A DNA stretch of 64,000 bases from Methylomagnum ishizawai (GTDB lineage: Bacteria > Pseudomonadota > Gammaproteobacteria > Methylococcales > Methylococcaceae). Of this stretch, positions 15,132-25,000 are shown one piece after another; position 1 is the first letter of the stretch; the number at the start of each line of letters is the position of its first letter. The notes beneath the pieces were generated by a model, which searched no databases, was not told where the DNA came from, and saw only the letters and a program-made list of their open reading frames with translations. Where the stretch lies: the NCBI RefSeq assembly GCF_900155475.1, contig NZ_FXAM01000001.1, forward strand, positions 4,536,881 to 4,600,880. Reading direction: 5' to 3'. The position numbers were made by a program, and so were the translations under genes.

Positions 15132-16241
15132 CTAATGGCGGCGGCGCTTGCCCGGTTTTTTCAGGATCAATACCGCCTTCTGCCCGGTCTTGCCGTAGCG
15201 GGCCATGCGCTGGAAATCCTTTTTCAGGATGGGCAGGTTCACGCAGTCGGTCAGGGTCTTGCCCGCCTCGGTATCGACATAGGGATCGTGCAGATAGAAA
15301 TAGAGTTCGTCGTAGCCTGTGACCACGATCCAGTGTGGGAATTTTTCTTGGTAAAGACGATAAGAACTAATCAGTACCACCGGGATGCCGCCCCGTTCCA
15401 TCTGCTCTTGCAATTCCATGACGTTCAGGGCGCCGTGGACGATCCGCACCGGCAGGGTCCGCAATTCCTCCAGGAAATCCTCCTGCACCACCTGCATCAC
15501 CTCGCGCTTCTCCGGGTCGCGCACCGAGGTGATGAACAAGGCACCGTCGTCGTTGACATAGACCTCGACCTCGAAGCCCCGATGATAGGCCGAGAGCGCC
15601 ATGCCATACGGCCCGCAGCCGCCGTGCCCCGAAGTCATGAACACCGTGGTGGCCTCGCGCCAGATGCGCAGTTCCAGCTTGCGGCTCAGTTCCAACTCGG
15701 GCTGCAAGGCTTTCATGCCCATCATCAGCGAAGCCGGGCCGCAGGTGAAATCCAGGGTCTGCTGGTAATACGGCACGCGGGCCAGTTCCGGGTTGAGGTG
15801 CGGGGCCAGGGTTTTCTCGAAGCGCAGGGCCGAGGCGTGGTCCTCGTAATAATCCGGCACGATTTCCAGATAGCGGTAGCCCAGTTTCTCGAACAGCTTG
15901 AGGGAAGGCGGGTTGTCGCGCCGCACTTCCAGGCGGAGGGCGATGCACTCGCGTTCCAAGGCCAGGGCTTCGCAGCGCTGCACCAAGGCGGCCCCGATGC
16001 CGCGCCGCAACCAAGCCGGATCGACGGCGTAGGAATACAAGCGGGCCAGTGAGGTGCCGGTGTGAAACAAGGTCGTGGCATAACCGCACACCGCGCCCCC
16101 CTGCTCGTAGACCAAGGTGGCGGCATTGGCCTTGGTCAGCAGGTAGCGGAAATTGCGCCGGGAAATGCGGTCGGTCTCGAAGCTGGTGTTCTCGATGCGG
16201 ACCAGGGTTTCCAGGTCTTCCAGGCGGGCGGGGCGGATCAT
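15132..16241 (-). CDS. GNAT acetyltransferase fused to C39-like cysteine peptidase
   Basis: This 369-aa protein has two domains. Residues 1-150 form a GNAT acetyltransferase with the acetyl-CoA loop 'RRGIGAALVQR' (79-89). Residues about 155-365 form a peptidase-C39-like (papain-fold) domain in which C167 ('DFTCGPASL'), H303 ('FPHWIVVTG') and D319 ('YLHDPYVD') are in place as a catalytic triad. The start at 16241 overlaps the rlmJ stop (ATGA). With the RLAN ligase it forms a two-gene module behind rlmJ. Inference: the pair builds and trims or acetylates a peptide tag or small peptide. No precursor peptide is evident next to it. Confidence 0.88.
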   Translation of the reverse strand: MIRPARLEDLETLVRIENTSFETDRISRRNFRYLLTKANAATLVYEQGGAVCGYATTLFHTGTSLARLYSYAVDPAWLRRGIGAALVQRCEALALERECIALRLEVRRDNPPSLKLFEKLGYRYLEIVPDYYEDHASALRFEKTLAPHLNPELARVPYYQQTLDFTCGPASLMMGMKALQPELELSRKLELRIWREATTVFMTSGHGGCGPYGMALSAYHRGFEVEVYVNDDGALFITSVRDPEKREVMQVVQEDFLEELRTLPVRIVHGALNVMELQEQMERGGIPVVLISSYRLYQEKFPHWIVVTGYDELYFYLHDPYVDTEAGKTLTDCVNLPILKKDFQRMARYGKTGQKAVLILKKPGKRRRH

Positions 16242-17095
16242 TCGGCACCGCGCTCCCGCTCCCCGGCCAGCCATTCCACCCGCCAGCGGCCTTGCCCGCC
16301 GGCCGCGAGCCGCTCCCACAACCAGGGCAAAGCGGCCCGCAATTGCTCCTCCAACTGCCAGGGTGGATTGATGACGATCATGCCGCTGCCGCTGAGGCGG
16401 AACGGCTCGTCCGGCAATACCGAGAATTCCGCCAGCAGCACCTTGGGAATCTCCAGCTTTTTGAAGCGGCGCAGGAAATCGTCCGCCGTGGCGCGGTCTT
16501 GGATCGGATACCACAGAGCGTAGATGCCGGTGGCCCAGCGCTTGTAGCCTTCGCGCACCGCCTGCAACAAGCGCTTGCGCTCGTCCTTGAGTTCGTAGGC
16601 CGGGTCGATATGGACCAAGCCGCGGCGTTCGGGCGGCGGCAACAGGGCTTTCAAGCCTTGGTAGCCGTCCAGATGCTCGACCCGCACTTGGCGGTCGCCC
16701 GCGAATTCGGCTGCCAGGAGGTGGGCCTCGTTGGGATGGAGTTCGCACAGGGCCATGCGGTCCGGGTCGCGCAGCCAGGGCCGGACGATGCGCGGCGAAC
16801 CCGGATACCAGCGCAATTCCCGGCCCGGATTGGTGGCGCGGACGGCGTCGAGGTATTCGCGGATGCCGGCGGGCGGACTGGGCTCGTCCCATAGCCGCGA
16901 GATGCCGCTTTCGTGTTCGCGGTTTTTGCGGGCCATTTCCGAATGGAGGTTATAACGGCCCGCCCCGGCATGGGTGTCGAGGTAGAAAAACGGCTTGTCC
17001 TTGTGGAGCAAGGCCCGCACCAGGAAGCTCAAGGTGAGGTGCTTGAAAACATCGGCGTGGTTGCCGGCATGGAAGGCGTGGCGATAGCTGAGCAT
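16238..17095 (-). CDS. rlmJ: 23S rRNA (adenine2030-N6)-methyltransferase
   Basis: This 285-aa protein begins 'MLSYRHAFHAGNHADVFKH', the conserved RlmJ start, so translation is set at 17095 although the frame runs 22 codons further. 'FFYLDTHAGAGRYNL' is the SAM-binding region and 'LVHIDPAYE' is the catalytic DPAY-type motif of N6-adenine methylases. RlmJ methylates A2030 of 23S rRNA and is non-essential in E. coli. Its stop overlaps the next gene's ATG, making it the first gene of the operon with the GNAT/C39 and RLAN genes. That link is positional only. Confidence 0.93.
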   Translation of the reverse strand: MLSYRHAFHAGNHADVFKHLTLSFLVRALLHKDKPFFYLDTHAGAGRYNLHSEMARKNREHESGISRLWDEPSPPAGIREYLDAVRATNPGRELRWYPGSPRIVRPWLRDPDRMALCELHPNEAHLLAAEFAGDRQVRVEHLDGYQGLKALLPPPERRGLVHIDPAYELKDERKRLLQAVREGYKRWATGIYALWYPIQDRATADDFLRRFKKLEIPKVLLAEFSVLPDEPFRLSGSGMIVINPPWQLEEQLRAALPWLWERLAAGGQGRWRVEWLAGERERGAE

Positions 17096-17224
17096 GGCGC
17101 GGATGTCGGTGACGGCGGAAACACGCTTTCGACGCGATTCCTGTGGTAAAAAACGCGGCATTATAACGCCGGGGCGGACGATCCGCCGTCCGGCCCCGAT
17201 TCCGCTTGGACCGCGCCCATATCC

Positions 17225-17719
17225 ATGAATCCCTTCCTATACAAAGCCCATCCCCTGCTCCACCGGCTGATTTCCCTGTTGCTCGACCCCACCAGCGCCA
17301 CCCCGGCGGACGCGCTGGCCTTGGCCGCCCTGATGCTCGGTCTCAACCTGCTGTGGGTGCCGGCCTTGCTATGGGCGGCGCTGAAAACCGATAGGCTCCG
17401 GCTGTCCTTGCCGCTGGCCTATGGTCTGGCCTTACCCGCCAGCCTGTTGTATACGCCCATGCTGTTGACCGTGGTCAGCGATGTGGCCGCCCATGGTTTC
17501 AGGTTCCAGGAACGCTTCCTGCTGGTGTTCGCGTTGTTCGTGGTGTCGCAGACCCTGGCGGGGCTGTATGCCTTCGCCCTGCGCCACCGGCCCAGCGGCT
17601 ATCCTGCCGGACTCATGACGGGCGAAACCATCGCGCTGTTCATGCTGTTGTATTCGCTGGTGATGGCGGCGGGCTTGCTGGGACTGGATACGGTGTTCGG
17701 GATTTTCCGGGGGCTGTAG
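17225..17719 (+). CDS. Hypothetical integral membrane protein, 164 aa
   Basis: I do not recognise the family. The protein has four to five hydrophobic segments, roughly residues 27-50, 58-82, 90-112 and 128-160, and very few charged residues, so it should sit in the inner membrane. The only notable hydrophilic part is the loop 'FALRHRPSGYPAGLMTGE' (about 118-135). The ATG at 17225 is preceded by no strong ribosome site. It is divergent from rlmJ and convergent with the GFA gene. No function can be assigned. Confidence 0.6.
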   Translation: MNPFLYKAHPLLHRLISLLLDPTSATPADALALAALMLGLNLLWVPALLWAALKTDRLRLSLPLAYGLALPASLLYTPMLLTVVSDVAAHGFRFQERFLLVFALFVVSQTLAGLYAFALRHRPSGYPAGLMTGETIALFMLLYSLVMAAGLLGLDTVFGIFRGL

Positions 17720-17733
17720 CGGAGCCCGCCCGA

Positions 17734-18162
17734 TCATGCGGACCGATGGATTGGCGGCGGTGCGGGTTGCTGTTCCACCCGCTCCAGCGCCGGGTCGAGG
17801 CAGGCCCAGCCAGGGGCGCTCGCGGCCCATATATTCATGCCGGGACGGAGCGACGACGGGTCGTCCAGGTTGCCGATACGCACCATCCGAAACTGGGGCC
17901 GGGCGGAGGATTGCGCGAAGAGCTGCGTGCCGCAAGCCGGGCAAAACTGGCGCGTGACCACATTGCCGCTATCGGCCTGCTTGATATATTCCGACAGCGG
18001 CCCCGCGACCACCAGCGCCTCGGCGGGCACCATGGCGTTCACGCTGCCATTCGCGGCAAGGTGCTGGCAATCGCGGCACCAGCAAACCCGGACCGCCAGC
18101 GGTTCGCCCACCAGCGTGAAAGTGACGGCACCGCATAAGCAGCGCCCGGTTCTTTCGATCAT
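17734..18162 (-). CDS. GFA/CENP-V domain zinc-binding protein
   Basis: This 142-aa protein has the full cysteine set of the GFA fold: C8 and C10 (CLCGAV), C27, C29 and C32 (CWCRDCQ), and C74 and C77 (CPACG), which bind structural and catalytic zinc. The founding member is glutathione-dependent formaldehyde-activating enzyme. Most family members have unknown substrates, so a formaldehyde role in this methanotroph is tempting but unproven. An AAAGGAGG ribosome site precedes the ATG at 18162. It stands alone with its own promoter region. Confidence 0.88.
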   Translation of the reverse strand: MIERTGRCLCGAVTFTLVGEPLAVRVCWCRDCQHLAANGSVNAMVPAEALVVAGPLSEYIKQADSGNVVTRQFCPACGTQLFAQSSARPQFRMVRIGNLDDPSSLRPGMNIWAASAPGWACLDPALERVEQQPAPPPIHRSA

Positions 18163-18289
18163 TCAAAACCTCCTTTCGGTTAAATCAGACATCCAGCGAC
18201 CCAACCCGGATGGAAAGCGGTGGAATCTTGGGCATTGGGGTTTTCCAGCGGCCTATCCTCCCCTAACCCAAGGGCTTTATCTTAACCCA

Positions 18290-18679
18290 TCACAAAGCAT
18301 GCTTTAAAAAAGCGAAGCCAACCCCTATAAAACCCAAGGTCGTAATCACAAAGCTGGCCGCCGTATAAATCTTCCAGTGGGTTTTATTCCAAAAATCCGG
18401 GTCAAACGCGGCGATGACAAAAACCGTGGGGTTGGCAAAACCGCCAATCGCCACACACCAGCATGCGAACACGGGCAAATCGATGCCAGCGCCATAAAAG
18501 GCCAAATTAAACAACGCCATCAGGGCATAATCGACATGCGCCCTAATCATGGTCTTATAATCGACCAAGAATTTTTTATCTATGCCCTCTATTGGAAACC
18601 ACCGGGCAAACGTCATCAGCCACGCCGACACGATCAATGCGGTCATACAAAGAACCGCACCCACTAATAAAACCGCCAT
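18290..18679 (-). CDS. Hypothetical four-helix membrane protein, 129 aa
   Basis: I do not recognise the family. Four hydrophobic helices (about residues 3-24, 46-66, 70-92 and 102-124) are joined by short loops. The N-terminal loop 'KKFLVDYKTMIRAHVDY' is charged, and 'DPDFWNKTHWK' lies between the last two helices. The ATG at 18679 has AAGG 8 nt upstream; a TTG one codon earlier is less likely. Its base composition is noticeably more AT-rich than that of its neighbours, which could hint at transfer. Function unknown. Confidence 0.6.
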   Translation of the reverse strand: MAVLLVGAVLCMTALIVSAWLMTFARWFPIEGIDKKFLVDYKTMIRAHVDYALMALFNLAFYGAGIDLPVFACWCVAIGGFANPTVFVIAAFDPDFWNKTHWKIYTAASFVITTLGFIGVGFAFLKHAL

Positions 18680-18728
18680 CAACCCGCCTTTTTAATTAAT
18701 CAAAGTTTATCCAAGCCCGCAAGCGATA

Positions 18729-19205
18729 TTACCGCCGCTCTTCCAACACCCGCGCCGGACTATTGAACGCCAAGCCCTGGTTATAACTGCTGCTCACCAT
18801 CAAGGCTTCGACCACCGGCGCGGACACCGGCTTATCGCTTTCCCATTCCACCAGGAAACTGGCGCTGATGCCACCGCTGCGGTCGGATTCCTTGACGATG
18901 GCCTCGGTGGACGCCATCGGCCTGAGGGTTTCGCCCTGCCTGAGGTAGGCACGCACCAAGCTCCCGGTAGCGCTGTAGTAATCGATGCGCTTCAAGCGGA
19001 TGGCATGGCCGCGGTCGGTATTGCGCAGGCTCAAGGTGGCGGTCAGGTTCAAATCCACGCCCTTGTCGCCATAGGGCACCTCGGAATACACCGGCACATA
19101 CAGCAATTGTCCCCGCACCATGGCCGGAGCCTCGGCCCCCGCCGCCAGCGGCGCGGCCAATACCACCCCGGCCACGACGGGCCGGAACCACCTAGGAATC
19201 TTCAT
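18729..19205 (-). CDS. DUF3124 family exported protein
   Basis: This 158-aa protein has a Sec-type signal peptide (basic 'MKIPRWFR', then a hydrophobic stretch to about residue 25, ending 'AAGAEA'). The mature part contains 'LLYVPVYSEVPYG', 'LNLTATLSLRNTD' and 'GISASFLVEWE', which fit DUF3124, a small periplasmic beta-rich family of unknown role. GGAGG 5-9 nt upstream supports the ATG at 19205 over a start 12 codons earlier. It follows the LytTR regulator gene by 32 bp on the same strand and may be co-transcribed. Confidence 0.8.
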   Translation of the reverse strand: MKIPRWFRPVVAGVVLAAPLAAGAEAPAMVRGQLLYVPVYSEVPYGDKGVDLNLTATLSLRNTDRGHAIRLKRIDYYSATGSLVRAYLRQGETLRPMASTEAIVKESDRSGGISASFLVEWESDKPVSAPVVEALMVSSSYNQGLAFNSPARVLEERR

Positions 19206-19237
19206 CGCGACCTCCAAAACCGGGACAACCCACACCA

Positions 19238-19996
19238 TCACGGCACCAAACCGCCGATTTGCCGGAAGCGCTCGCGCACGCCGGGCAGATGGCGGCGGCT
19301 GACTTCCAACAACTCCGCCACGCCGACCAAACGCATCCCCATGCCGCCCTCGGGCAGTTTGTGCAAACCCTCGACCCGGTCCACCGCCACCAGGGCGTTG
19401 CGGTGGATGCGGATGAAGCTCTCGCCGAACTCCCGTTCCAAGGACACCAGCGAATCATCCAGCAGCGCCTCGCCCTCGTCGAAGCGCACCGTGGTGTATT
19501 TGTTGTCGGCCCGGAAATAGGCCACCGCCGCCAAGGGCACCAAGCGCAATTCGCCATGGCGGTAGACGCACAAATGCCTGCGGGCGGGCCGGCATTCAGG
19601 CGGCAGGGCTTCGGCCAGCTTGCTCCAGGCTTCGCCGGTGAAGCGCTTGGCCTTGGACAGGGCGGCTTCCAAGCGCTGCTTGCGCACCGGCTTCAACAAA
19701 TAATCGATGGCGCTCAGTTCGAAGGCGTCCACCGCGTAATCGTCGTGGGCGGTAGCGAACACCACGGCGGGCGGCTCGGCCAGCTTGGAGATTTCCCGCG
19801 CCGTGGCGATGCCGTCGAGCCGGGGCATCAGGATATCCAGGAACACCAGGTCGGGCGCGGCCTTGGCGATCAAGCGCAGCGCCTCGCCGCCCTCGCCGGC
19901 CTCGCCGACGATTTCGGTGGCGGGGTCGATCTCCGCGAGCAGTCCGCGCAGCCGGTCGCGGGCCGAGGGTTCGTCGTCAACGAGGAGGATTTTCAT
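19238..19996 (-). CDS. LytTR-type (AlgR-like) response regulator
   Basis: This 252-aa protein has a receiver domain (1-120) with the acidic pair D7/D8, phospho-acceptor D54 ('VFLDILMP') and 'YLLKPV' with the conserved Lys. A C-terminal LytTR DNA-binding domain (about 148-250) carries 'VAYFRADNKYTTVR' and 'FIRIHRNALVAVD'. It overlaps the sensor kinase gene by 20 bp, so the two are made together. AlgR of Pseudomonas, its best-known relative, controls alginate and twitching genes. Here the targets are unknown, though polysaccharide genes are in the same window. Translation is taken from the ATG at 19996. Confidence 0.93.
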   Translation of the reverse strand: MKILLVDDEPSARDRLRGLLAEIDPATEIVGEAGEGGEALRLIAKAAPDLVFLDILMPRLDGIATAREISKLAEPPAVVFATAHDDYAVDAFELSAIDYLLKPVRKQRLEAALSKAKRFTGEAWSKLAEALPPECRPARRHLCVYRHGELRLVPLAAVAYFRADNKYTTVRFDEGEALLDDSLVSLEREFGESFIRIHRNALVAVDRVEGLHKLPEGGMGMRLVGVAELLEVSRRHLPGVRERFRQIGGLVP

Positions 19997-21032
19997 GTCC
20001 CGCACCTTGGTAGGGAATGACGATGCGCACTTGATACCGGCCATCGGCCTGGCTGGTATACAAACGGGCGCGGTTGGGGAAACAGCTTTCCAGACGGGCC
20101 TGTAGGTTCTCCAGGGCCACGCCGTTGCCGGGCCGGGAGCGGCGGACCACCTCTTCCGGCAAGCTGTTGAGGATGCTCAGCACCAAGCTGCCACGGGCCA
20201 GACGGCCCTGGATTTCGATTTTGCCGCCGTTCAAGGCGGGTTCGATGCCGTAGCGGATGGCGTTCTCGACCAAGGGTTGCAGGCTCAGGGGCGGCAGCAA
20301 GGCGTCGCCCGGCGCCTGCCGCATATCCCAGGCAACCTTGAGCCGCGGTCCCAGCCGGTATTGTTCTATCCCTAGATACTGGCGGGTCAGGGCGATTTCC
20401 TCCGACAGCGGCACCAGCTTGCCGGTTTTCTTGAGGATGGCCCGGAACACCTCGGCCAAATCCAACAGCAATTCCTCGGCGGTGGCCGGTTCCTTGCGGA
20501 TCAGGCTGGCGATGGTATTGAGGCTGTTGAACAAAAAATGCGGCTGGACCCGCGCTTGCAGGGCATCGAGCCGGGCGATGGATTCGGCCCGGATTTGCGA
20601 GCGCCAGCGCGATTGCACATATTGGTGGCGCAACCAAGCCAGGGTGACCAGGGCGCTGATGGCGAGGATGCGCCCATAGAACGCCCAGGGTTCCAGCCCG
20701 GTGCCTTCGGGATAGCCGATCCGCGCCAGCCCGGCCTGGGCCGCGCCGCCGACCGCCAGCGTCACCAGCAATACCGTGGCGAAAGCCGCGGCCCCCGCCC
20801 GGAACGCCCGCCACGCCTCCAACCAGCGCCGCATCGCACACAACAAAGCCGCGCTCAGCCAAGCGATCCAGGCGATGAACAAACCGCGCAGCCCCACCTC
20901 GGTGAGGAAATCGTAGCGCGGCGAAAAATCGGCCAGGGCCAGCACGAAGGCCAGCAACAAACTGCCCAGGATCAGCATGAAGGCCGTGGTCAGGGAGCAG
21001 AAATCGGGCAGGAACGCTTCGGGGGTTTTCAT
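19977..21032 (-). CDS. LytS/AlgZ-like sensor histidine kinase
   Basis: This protein of about 351 aa starts 'MKTPEAFLPDFCSLTTAFML', like AlgZ/FimS. It has four or more membrane helices (to about residue 135), the His_kinase domain with phospho-acceptor His in 'ARVQPHFLFNSLNTIASLI', and an ATPase domain with the N-box 'LQPLVENAIRYGIEP' and 'GNGVALENLQARL'. A GTG at 21062 gives a protein 10 residues longer; I prefer the ATG at 21032 because AAGG lies at proper distance. It forms an operon with the LytTR regulator. The signal sensed is unknown. Confidence 0.9.
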   Translation of the reverse strand: MKTPEAFLPDFCSLTTAFMLILGSLLLAFVLALADFSPRYDFLTEVGLRGLFIAWIAWLSAALLCAMRRWLEAWRAFRAGAAAFATVLLVTLAVGGAAQAGLARIGYPEGTGLEPWAFYGRILAISALVTLAWLRHQYVQSRWRSQIRAESIARLDALQARVQPHFLFNSLNTIASLIRKEPATAEELLLDLAEVFRAILKKTGKLVPLSEEIALTRQYLGIEQYRLGPRLKVAWDMRQAPGDALLPPLSLQPLVENAIRYGIEPALNGGKIEIQGRLARGSLVLSILNSLPEEVVRRSRPGNGVALENLQARLESCFPNRARLYTSQADGRYQVRIVIPYQGAGHENPPR

Positions 21033-21135
21033 CTCCGCCGCCTTGGGCCTCGGGGTGGACACAGACAGCGGGAGGCTCCAACAAATATGGGTCGGTTGTC
21101 AATCGATATGAACGGTCCCAGGCCGGGGCGCGGCC

Positions 21136-21792
21136 TCAACCAGGGGTGCGCAGACGCCACGCGGTTTCGTTCAGGGCGGTCAAGCCCCGCGCCCGGAGTG
21201 CCGGACTATCGGCCAGGGCGTCGAGGACTTCGAGCGCGGCTAGGGCGCGGCGCGGACCGTACAGACGTTCGACCTGGGCCGCCGGGGTGGAAAACGGCGG
21301 CCCCTGCATTTCCCCGGCGGGATAGTCCAAGGCGATCAGCAGGATGGGCGCGGCGGCGACCAGGGCCAGTAGATGCTCGGCGTAGGCGGGCTGGCGCTCG
21401 GGCGGCAGGGCGATCAGCGAGGCGCGGTCGTACACCGCGCCGATGGCGGGCAGGTCGGCGGGGGTGAGCGCGAACAAATCGCCCTGGTACAAAGTGATGC
21501 CCCCGGCCTCGAACACCCGCAGCGGGCCGCGCTCGGCGACGCGGGGTTCCAGGCCGTTCTCGGCGAAGAACTGCCCGACCGCCAGGGCGCTGAGTTCCAC
21601 CCCCACCACGGGATGGCCCAAGCGCCGCAGATACACGAGGTCCAGGCTCTTGCCACACAGGGGCACGAACACGGCACACCCCGCCGGGGCGTCCAGGGCG
21701 GACCAATGGCGTTCCAACAAGGGGTTGACGCCGTCGAGATGGAAGCCGATTTCCTGGTTTTGCCAGCGGTCTAGCCAGAATTGTGGGTCCAT
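21136..21792 (-). CDS. tpm: Thiopurine S-methyltransferase family protein
   Basis: This 218-aa SAM-dependent methyltransferase begins 'MDPQFWLDRWQNQEIGFHLD', which with 'GVNPLLERHW' is the classic TPMT start. 'AVFVPLCGKSLDLVYL' is the SAM-binding region, and 'GAVYDRASLIALPPE' follows. In bacteria such enzymes methylate thiols and oxidised selenium or tellurium species. The ATG at 21792 gives the family length; a TTG five codons earlier has no advantage. It stands alone, divergent from the large hybrid kinase. Confidence 0.93.
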   Translation of the reverse strand: MDPQFWLDRWQNQEIGFHLDGVNPLLERHWSALDAPAGCAVFVPLCGKSLDLVYLRRLGHPVVGVELSALAVGQFFAENGLEPRVAERGPLRVFEAGGITLYQGDLFALTPADLPAIGAVYDRASLIALPPERQPAYAEHLLALVAAAPILLIALDYPAGEMQGPPFSTPAAQVERLYGPRRALAALEVLDALADSPALRARGLTALNETAWRLRTPG

Positions 21793-22080
21793 GGGGTTGA
21801 TCTCCAAAGTTCGGGGGACGGACGGGGCGTATCGGCAGCAAGTTTCAGCTTACTGTGCCGGGCAATAATACAAAACCCCCGTGGGAACTGTTTCATATTC
21901 AAAACTTCCAAAACCAGTGCCGCGCTTCGATCCGAGGAATATCAAAAGCCAAATACGCTTAAACCGCTAATATATACATAAAACCGACCCTTTGGTTATA
22001 AGCTCGCGGCGACCGACCCAGGCCGATGGCCGTTCCGCCGCGCAGGTCCACCCGCTTCCCATGCCAATAGCCCGCCCGCC
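21793..22080. other. AT-rich divergent intergenic region
   Basis: This 288-bp gap between tpm and the hybrid kinase has no gene. The stretch 21885-22005 is much richer in A and T than its surroundings (for example TAATATATACATAAAA near 21968-21983) and probably holds the promoters of the two divergent genes. I cannot pick -35/-10 pairs with confidence. Confidence 0.45.
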
Positions 22081-25000
22081 ATGCCACTCCCACCCCCAAC
22101 CTTGGATACCCGCCGCCCGACCCTGGGCATCGCCCTGGTCATCGCGCTGGCCTTCGCTGTCTTCGCCCTGCTGAGCCACACCTGGGTTTCCCGGCTCGGC
22201 CAGGACTGGTACGACTATCACCACAACGCCCTGCGCGCCGCCCGGCAGTTGGAGAAAATCCGCACCGCCTGGGACTACGGCGGCTTCGTCCACCATTTCA
22301 AGGATTGGGTCCTCCACCGCGACCCCGGCGATTACGACCGGGCCGGGGCCGCCCTGCAAGCGCTCTACGCCGCCATCGACGGCTACGAGCGGCTCAAGCC
22401 CGATGCGGAGGAACACGCCGACCTGGACCAACTCCGCATCGGCGTGGACCAGTACGCCGCCCGCCACCGCCGCTCGGGCCTGCCGGAAAACCGCGGCCTC
22501 CCGCCGTCCGAACTCGTCCAGCGGGTGGGCGTGCCGGACCGGGACCCGCTCGGTGCGGCCATCGCCCGGCTCCAAACCCATATGGACGAACAAGCCGCCC
22601 GCCAGGATGCCAAGCTGGCCCACAGCCTGGACCGCCTGGGCACCTTGATCGCGGCGGGACTCGGCTTCCTGCCCGCCTTCCTCCTGGGGGGCGTCTCGCT
22701 GGCGCGGTCCCAGCAACGCTCGGCACAATTGGCCGAGAACCTACGGCATTCCGCCCAGCGCCTCGCCGAGAGCGAGCGCACCTTCCGCCACCTGGCCCAA
22801 TTCTCCCCGGTCGGTATTTTCCGTTGCGATGCCGGAGGCGATTGCGTCTATGTCAACGAGCGGCTGGCACAGATGACGGGCCGGGCCGGGGACGCCCCGC
22901 CCGTGGGGCCGGATTGGCTGGGCGACCCCCACCCCGAGGACCGCGGGCGGGTGCGGTCGGCTTGGGACGGGGCGGTGGCGACGAGGACCGAATTCCGCGA
23001 GGAATACCGCTTGCTCCGGGCCGGTGGCGGTATCGCCTGGATCATCGCCGAGGCCCGCCCCGAGCGCGACGACGACGACGCGGTGGTCGGCTATATCGGC
23101 ACCTGCACCGAAATCACCGAATCCCGCCACCTGCAAATCTGGCACGAGCATTTCTTCGCCCTGTCACCCGACCTCCTTTGCATCGCCAACCTGGACGGCT
23201 ATTTCCGCGAACTCAGCGCCTCCTGGCACAGCACCCTGGGCTGGACGGCGGAGGAACTCCGCGCCCGGCCCTGGCTGGATTTCGTCCATCCTGACGACCG
23301 CTCGGCCTCCGAGAACGCCCGGCTGCGCCTGCTGGAAGGGCGACGGGTACACACCTTCGAGAACCGCTACCAAACCCACGAAGGCGGCTACCGCTGGCTC
23401 AGTTGGCATGCGCTGCCCTTGCCCGAGGAAGGCGTCTGCTACGCCGTGGCCCGCGATATCACCGAGCAAAAACGGGCAGAGGATGATATCCGCCGCCTCA
23501 ACGAGAACCTGGAACGGCGGGTGGCGAAACGCACCGCCGAATTGGCGGCGGTCAACGCCGCCCTGCGCGTCAGCGAAGCCCGCTTGCAGGCCATCCTCGA
23601 CAACACCCGCACCGTGGTCTTCCTCAAGGATTTGCACGGTCGCTACCTGCTCGCCAACCGGCGCTACCTGAAACTGTTCCAACTGGCCCCGGACCAAGTG
23701 CTGGGCAAAACCGACCAAGATTTGTTCCCCACGGCCACCGCCGCCCACGTCCAGGCCAACGACCTGGCGGTGGTGCGGAACGGGATGCCGATGGAATTCG
23801 AGGAAACCGTGCCCACCCCGGACGGCGTGCCGCATATCTACATCAGCATCAAATTCCCCTTGCGCGACGAGCAAGGCCAAATCTACGCCGTGGGCGGCCT
23901 CGCCACCGATATCACCGAGCGCAAGATGGCCGAGGCGGCGCTCAAGGCCAGTGAGGTACGGCTGCGGCTATTCCTCGAACACGCGCCCGCTTCCATCGCC
24001 ATGTTCGACCGCAAGATGCGCTATCTGGCGACCAGCCGCCGCTGGATGACCGACTACAGCCTGGGCGACCGCGATATCACCGGACGCTCCCACTACGAGG
24101 TCTTCCCCGAAATCCCCGAGCGCTGGAAGGCCATACACCGCCGCGGCCTGGCGGGCGAGGTGCTGCGTTCCGAGGAGGACCGCTTCGAGCGCTGGAACGG
24201 GGAGGTGCTGTGGCTGCGCTGGGAAATCCAGCCCTGGTACGACGGCGGCGATACCCCGGCGGGACTCGTGATTTCCAGCGAGGATATCAGCGGGTACAAA
24301 CGCGCCGAGCGCGACCTGCGCCTGAGCGAAGAACGGCTGAAACTCGGCATGGAAGTGGCGGGCGTGGCGCTGGCCGAGATCGACTACGTCACCGGCCTGT
24401 GTCATCTCTCCGCCGAGGCCGCGCACCTGTTCGGCCTGGGCCTGGAGCCCGCCGTCCTGTCGCGCGCGGCGCTACACACGGTGTTCCATCCCGACGACCA
24501 GGCCGAGTTGATGGACCATATCGCGGCCTGCCTCGATCCCGGCGGGCCGGGCTGGTTCGCCATGGAACACCGGGTGGTCTGGCCCGATGGCTCGGTGCGC
24601 TGGCTCAGGGTGCGCAAGCAGGTGTTCTTCGCGGACGAGGGCGCGGCCCGCAAGCCGGTCCGGGCCATGTTGGCGGCGCTGGACGTGACGGTGGAGAAAG
24701 CCGCCACCGCCGCCGTGGCCGCGAGCGAGGCTTTTGTGCGCGGCGTGCTGGACTCCCTGCCGCAACAGGTGGTGGTGCTGGACGAAACCGGCGAGATCCG
24801 CGCCGTCAACGAGCCTTGGCGCGATTTCGCCAATACCCACGGTGCCTCGGAAAGCGCCGTGTCGATGGGCACGAACTACCTCGACGTGTGCCGCCGCGCC
24901 GCCACCGGGGGCGACCCCTACGCCCAGGAAGCCCTGGACGCCCTGCAAGACCTGCTGGCCGGACGACGCGAACACTGCGTGCTGGAATATCCCTGCATCG

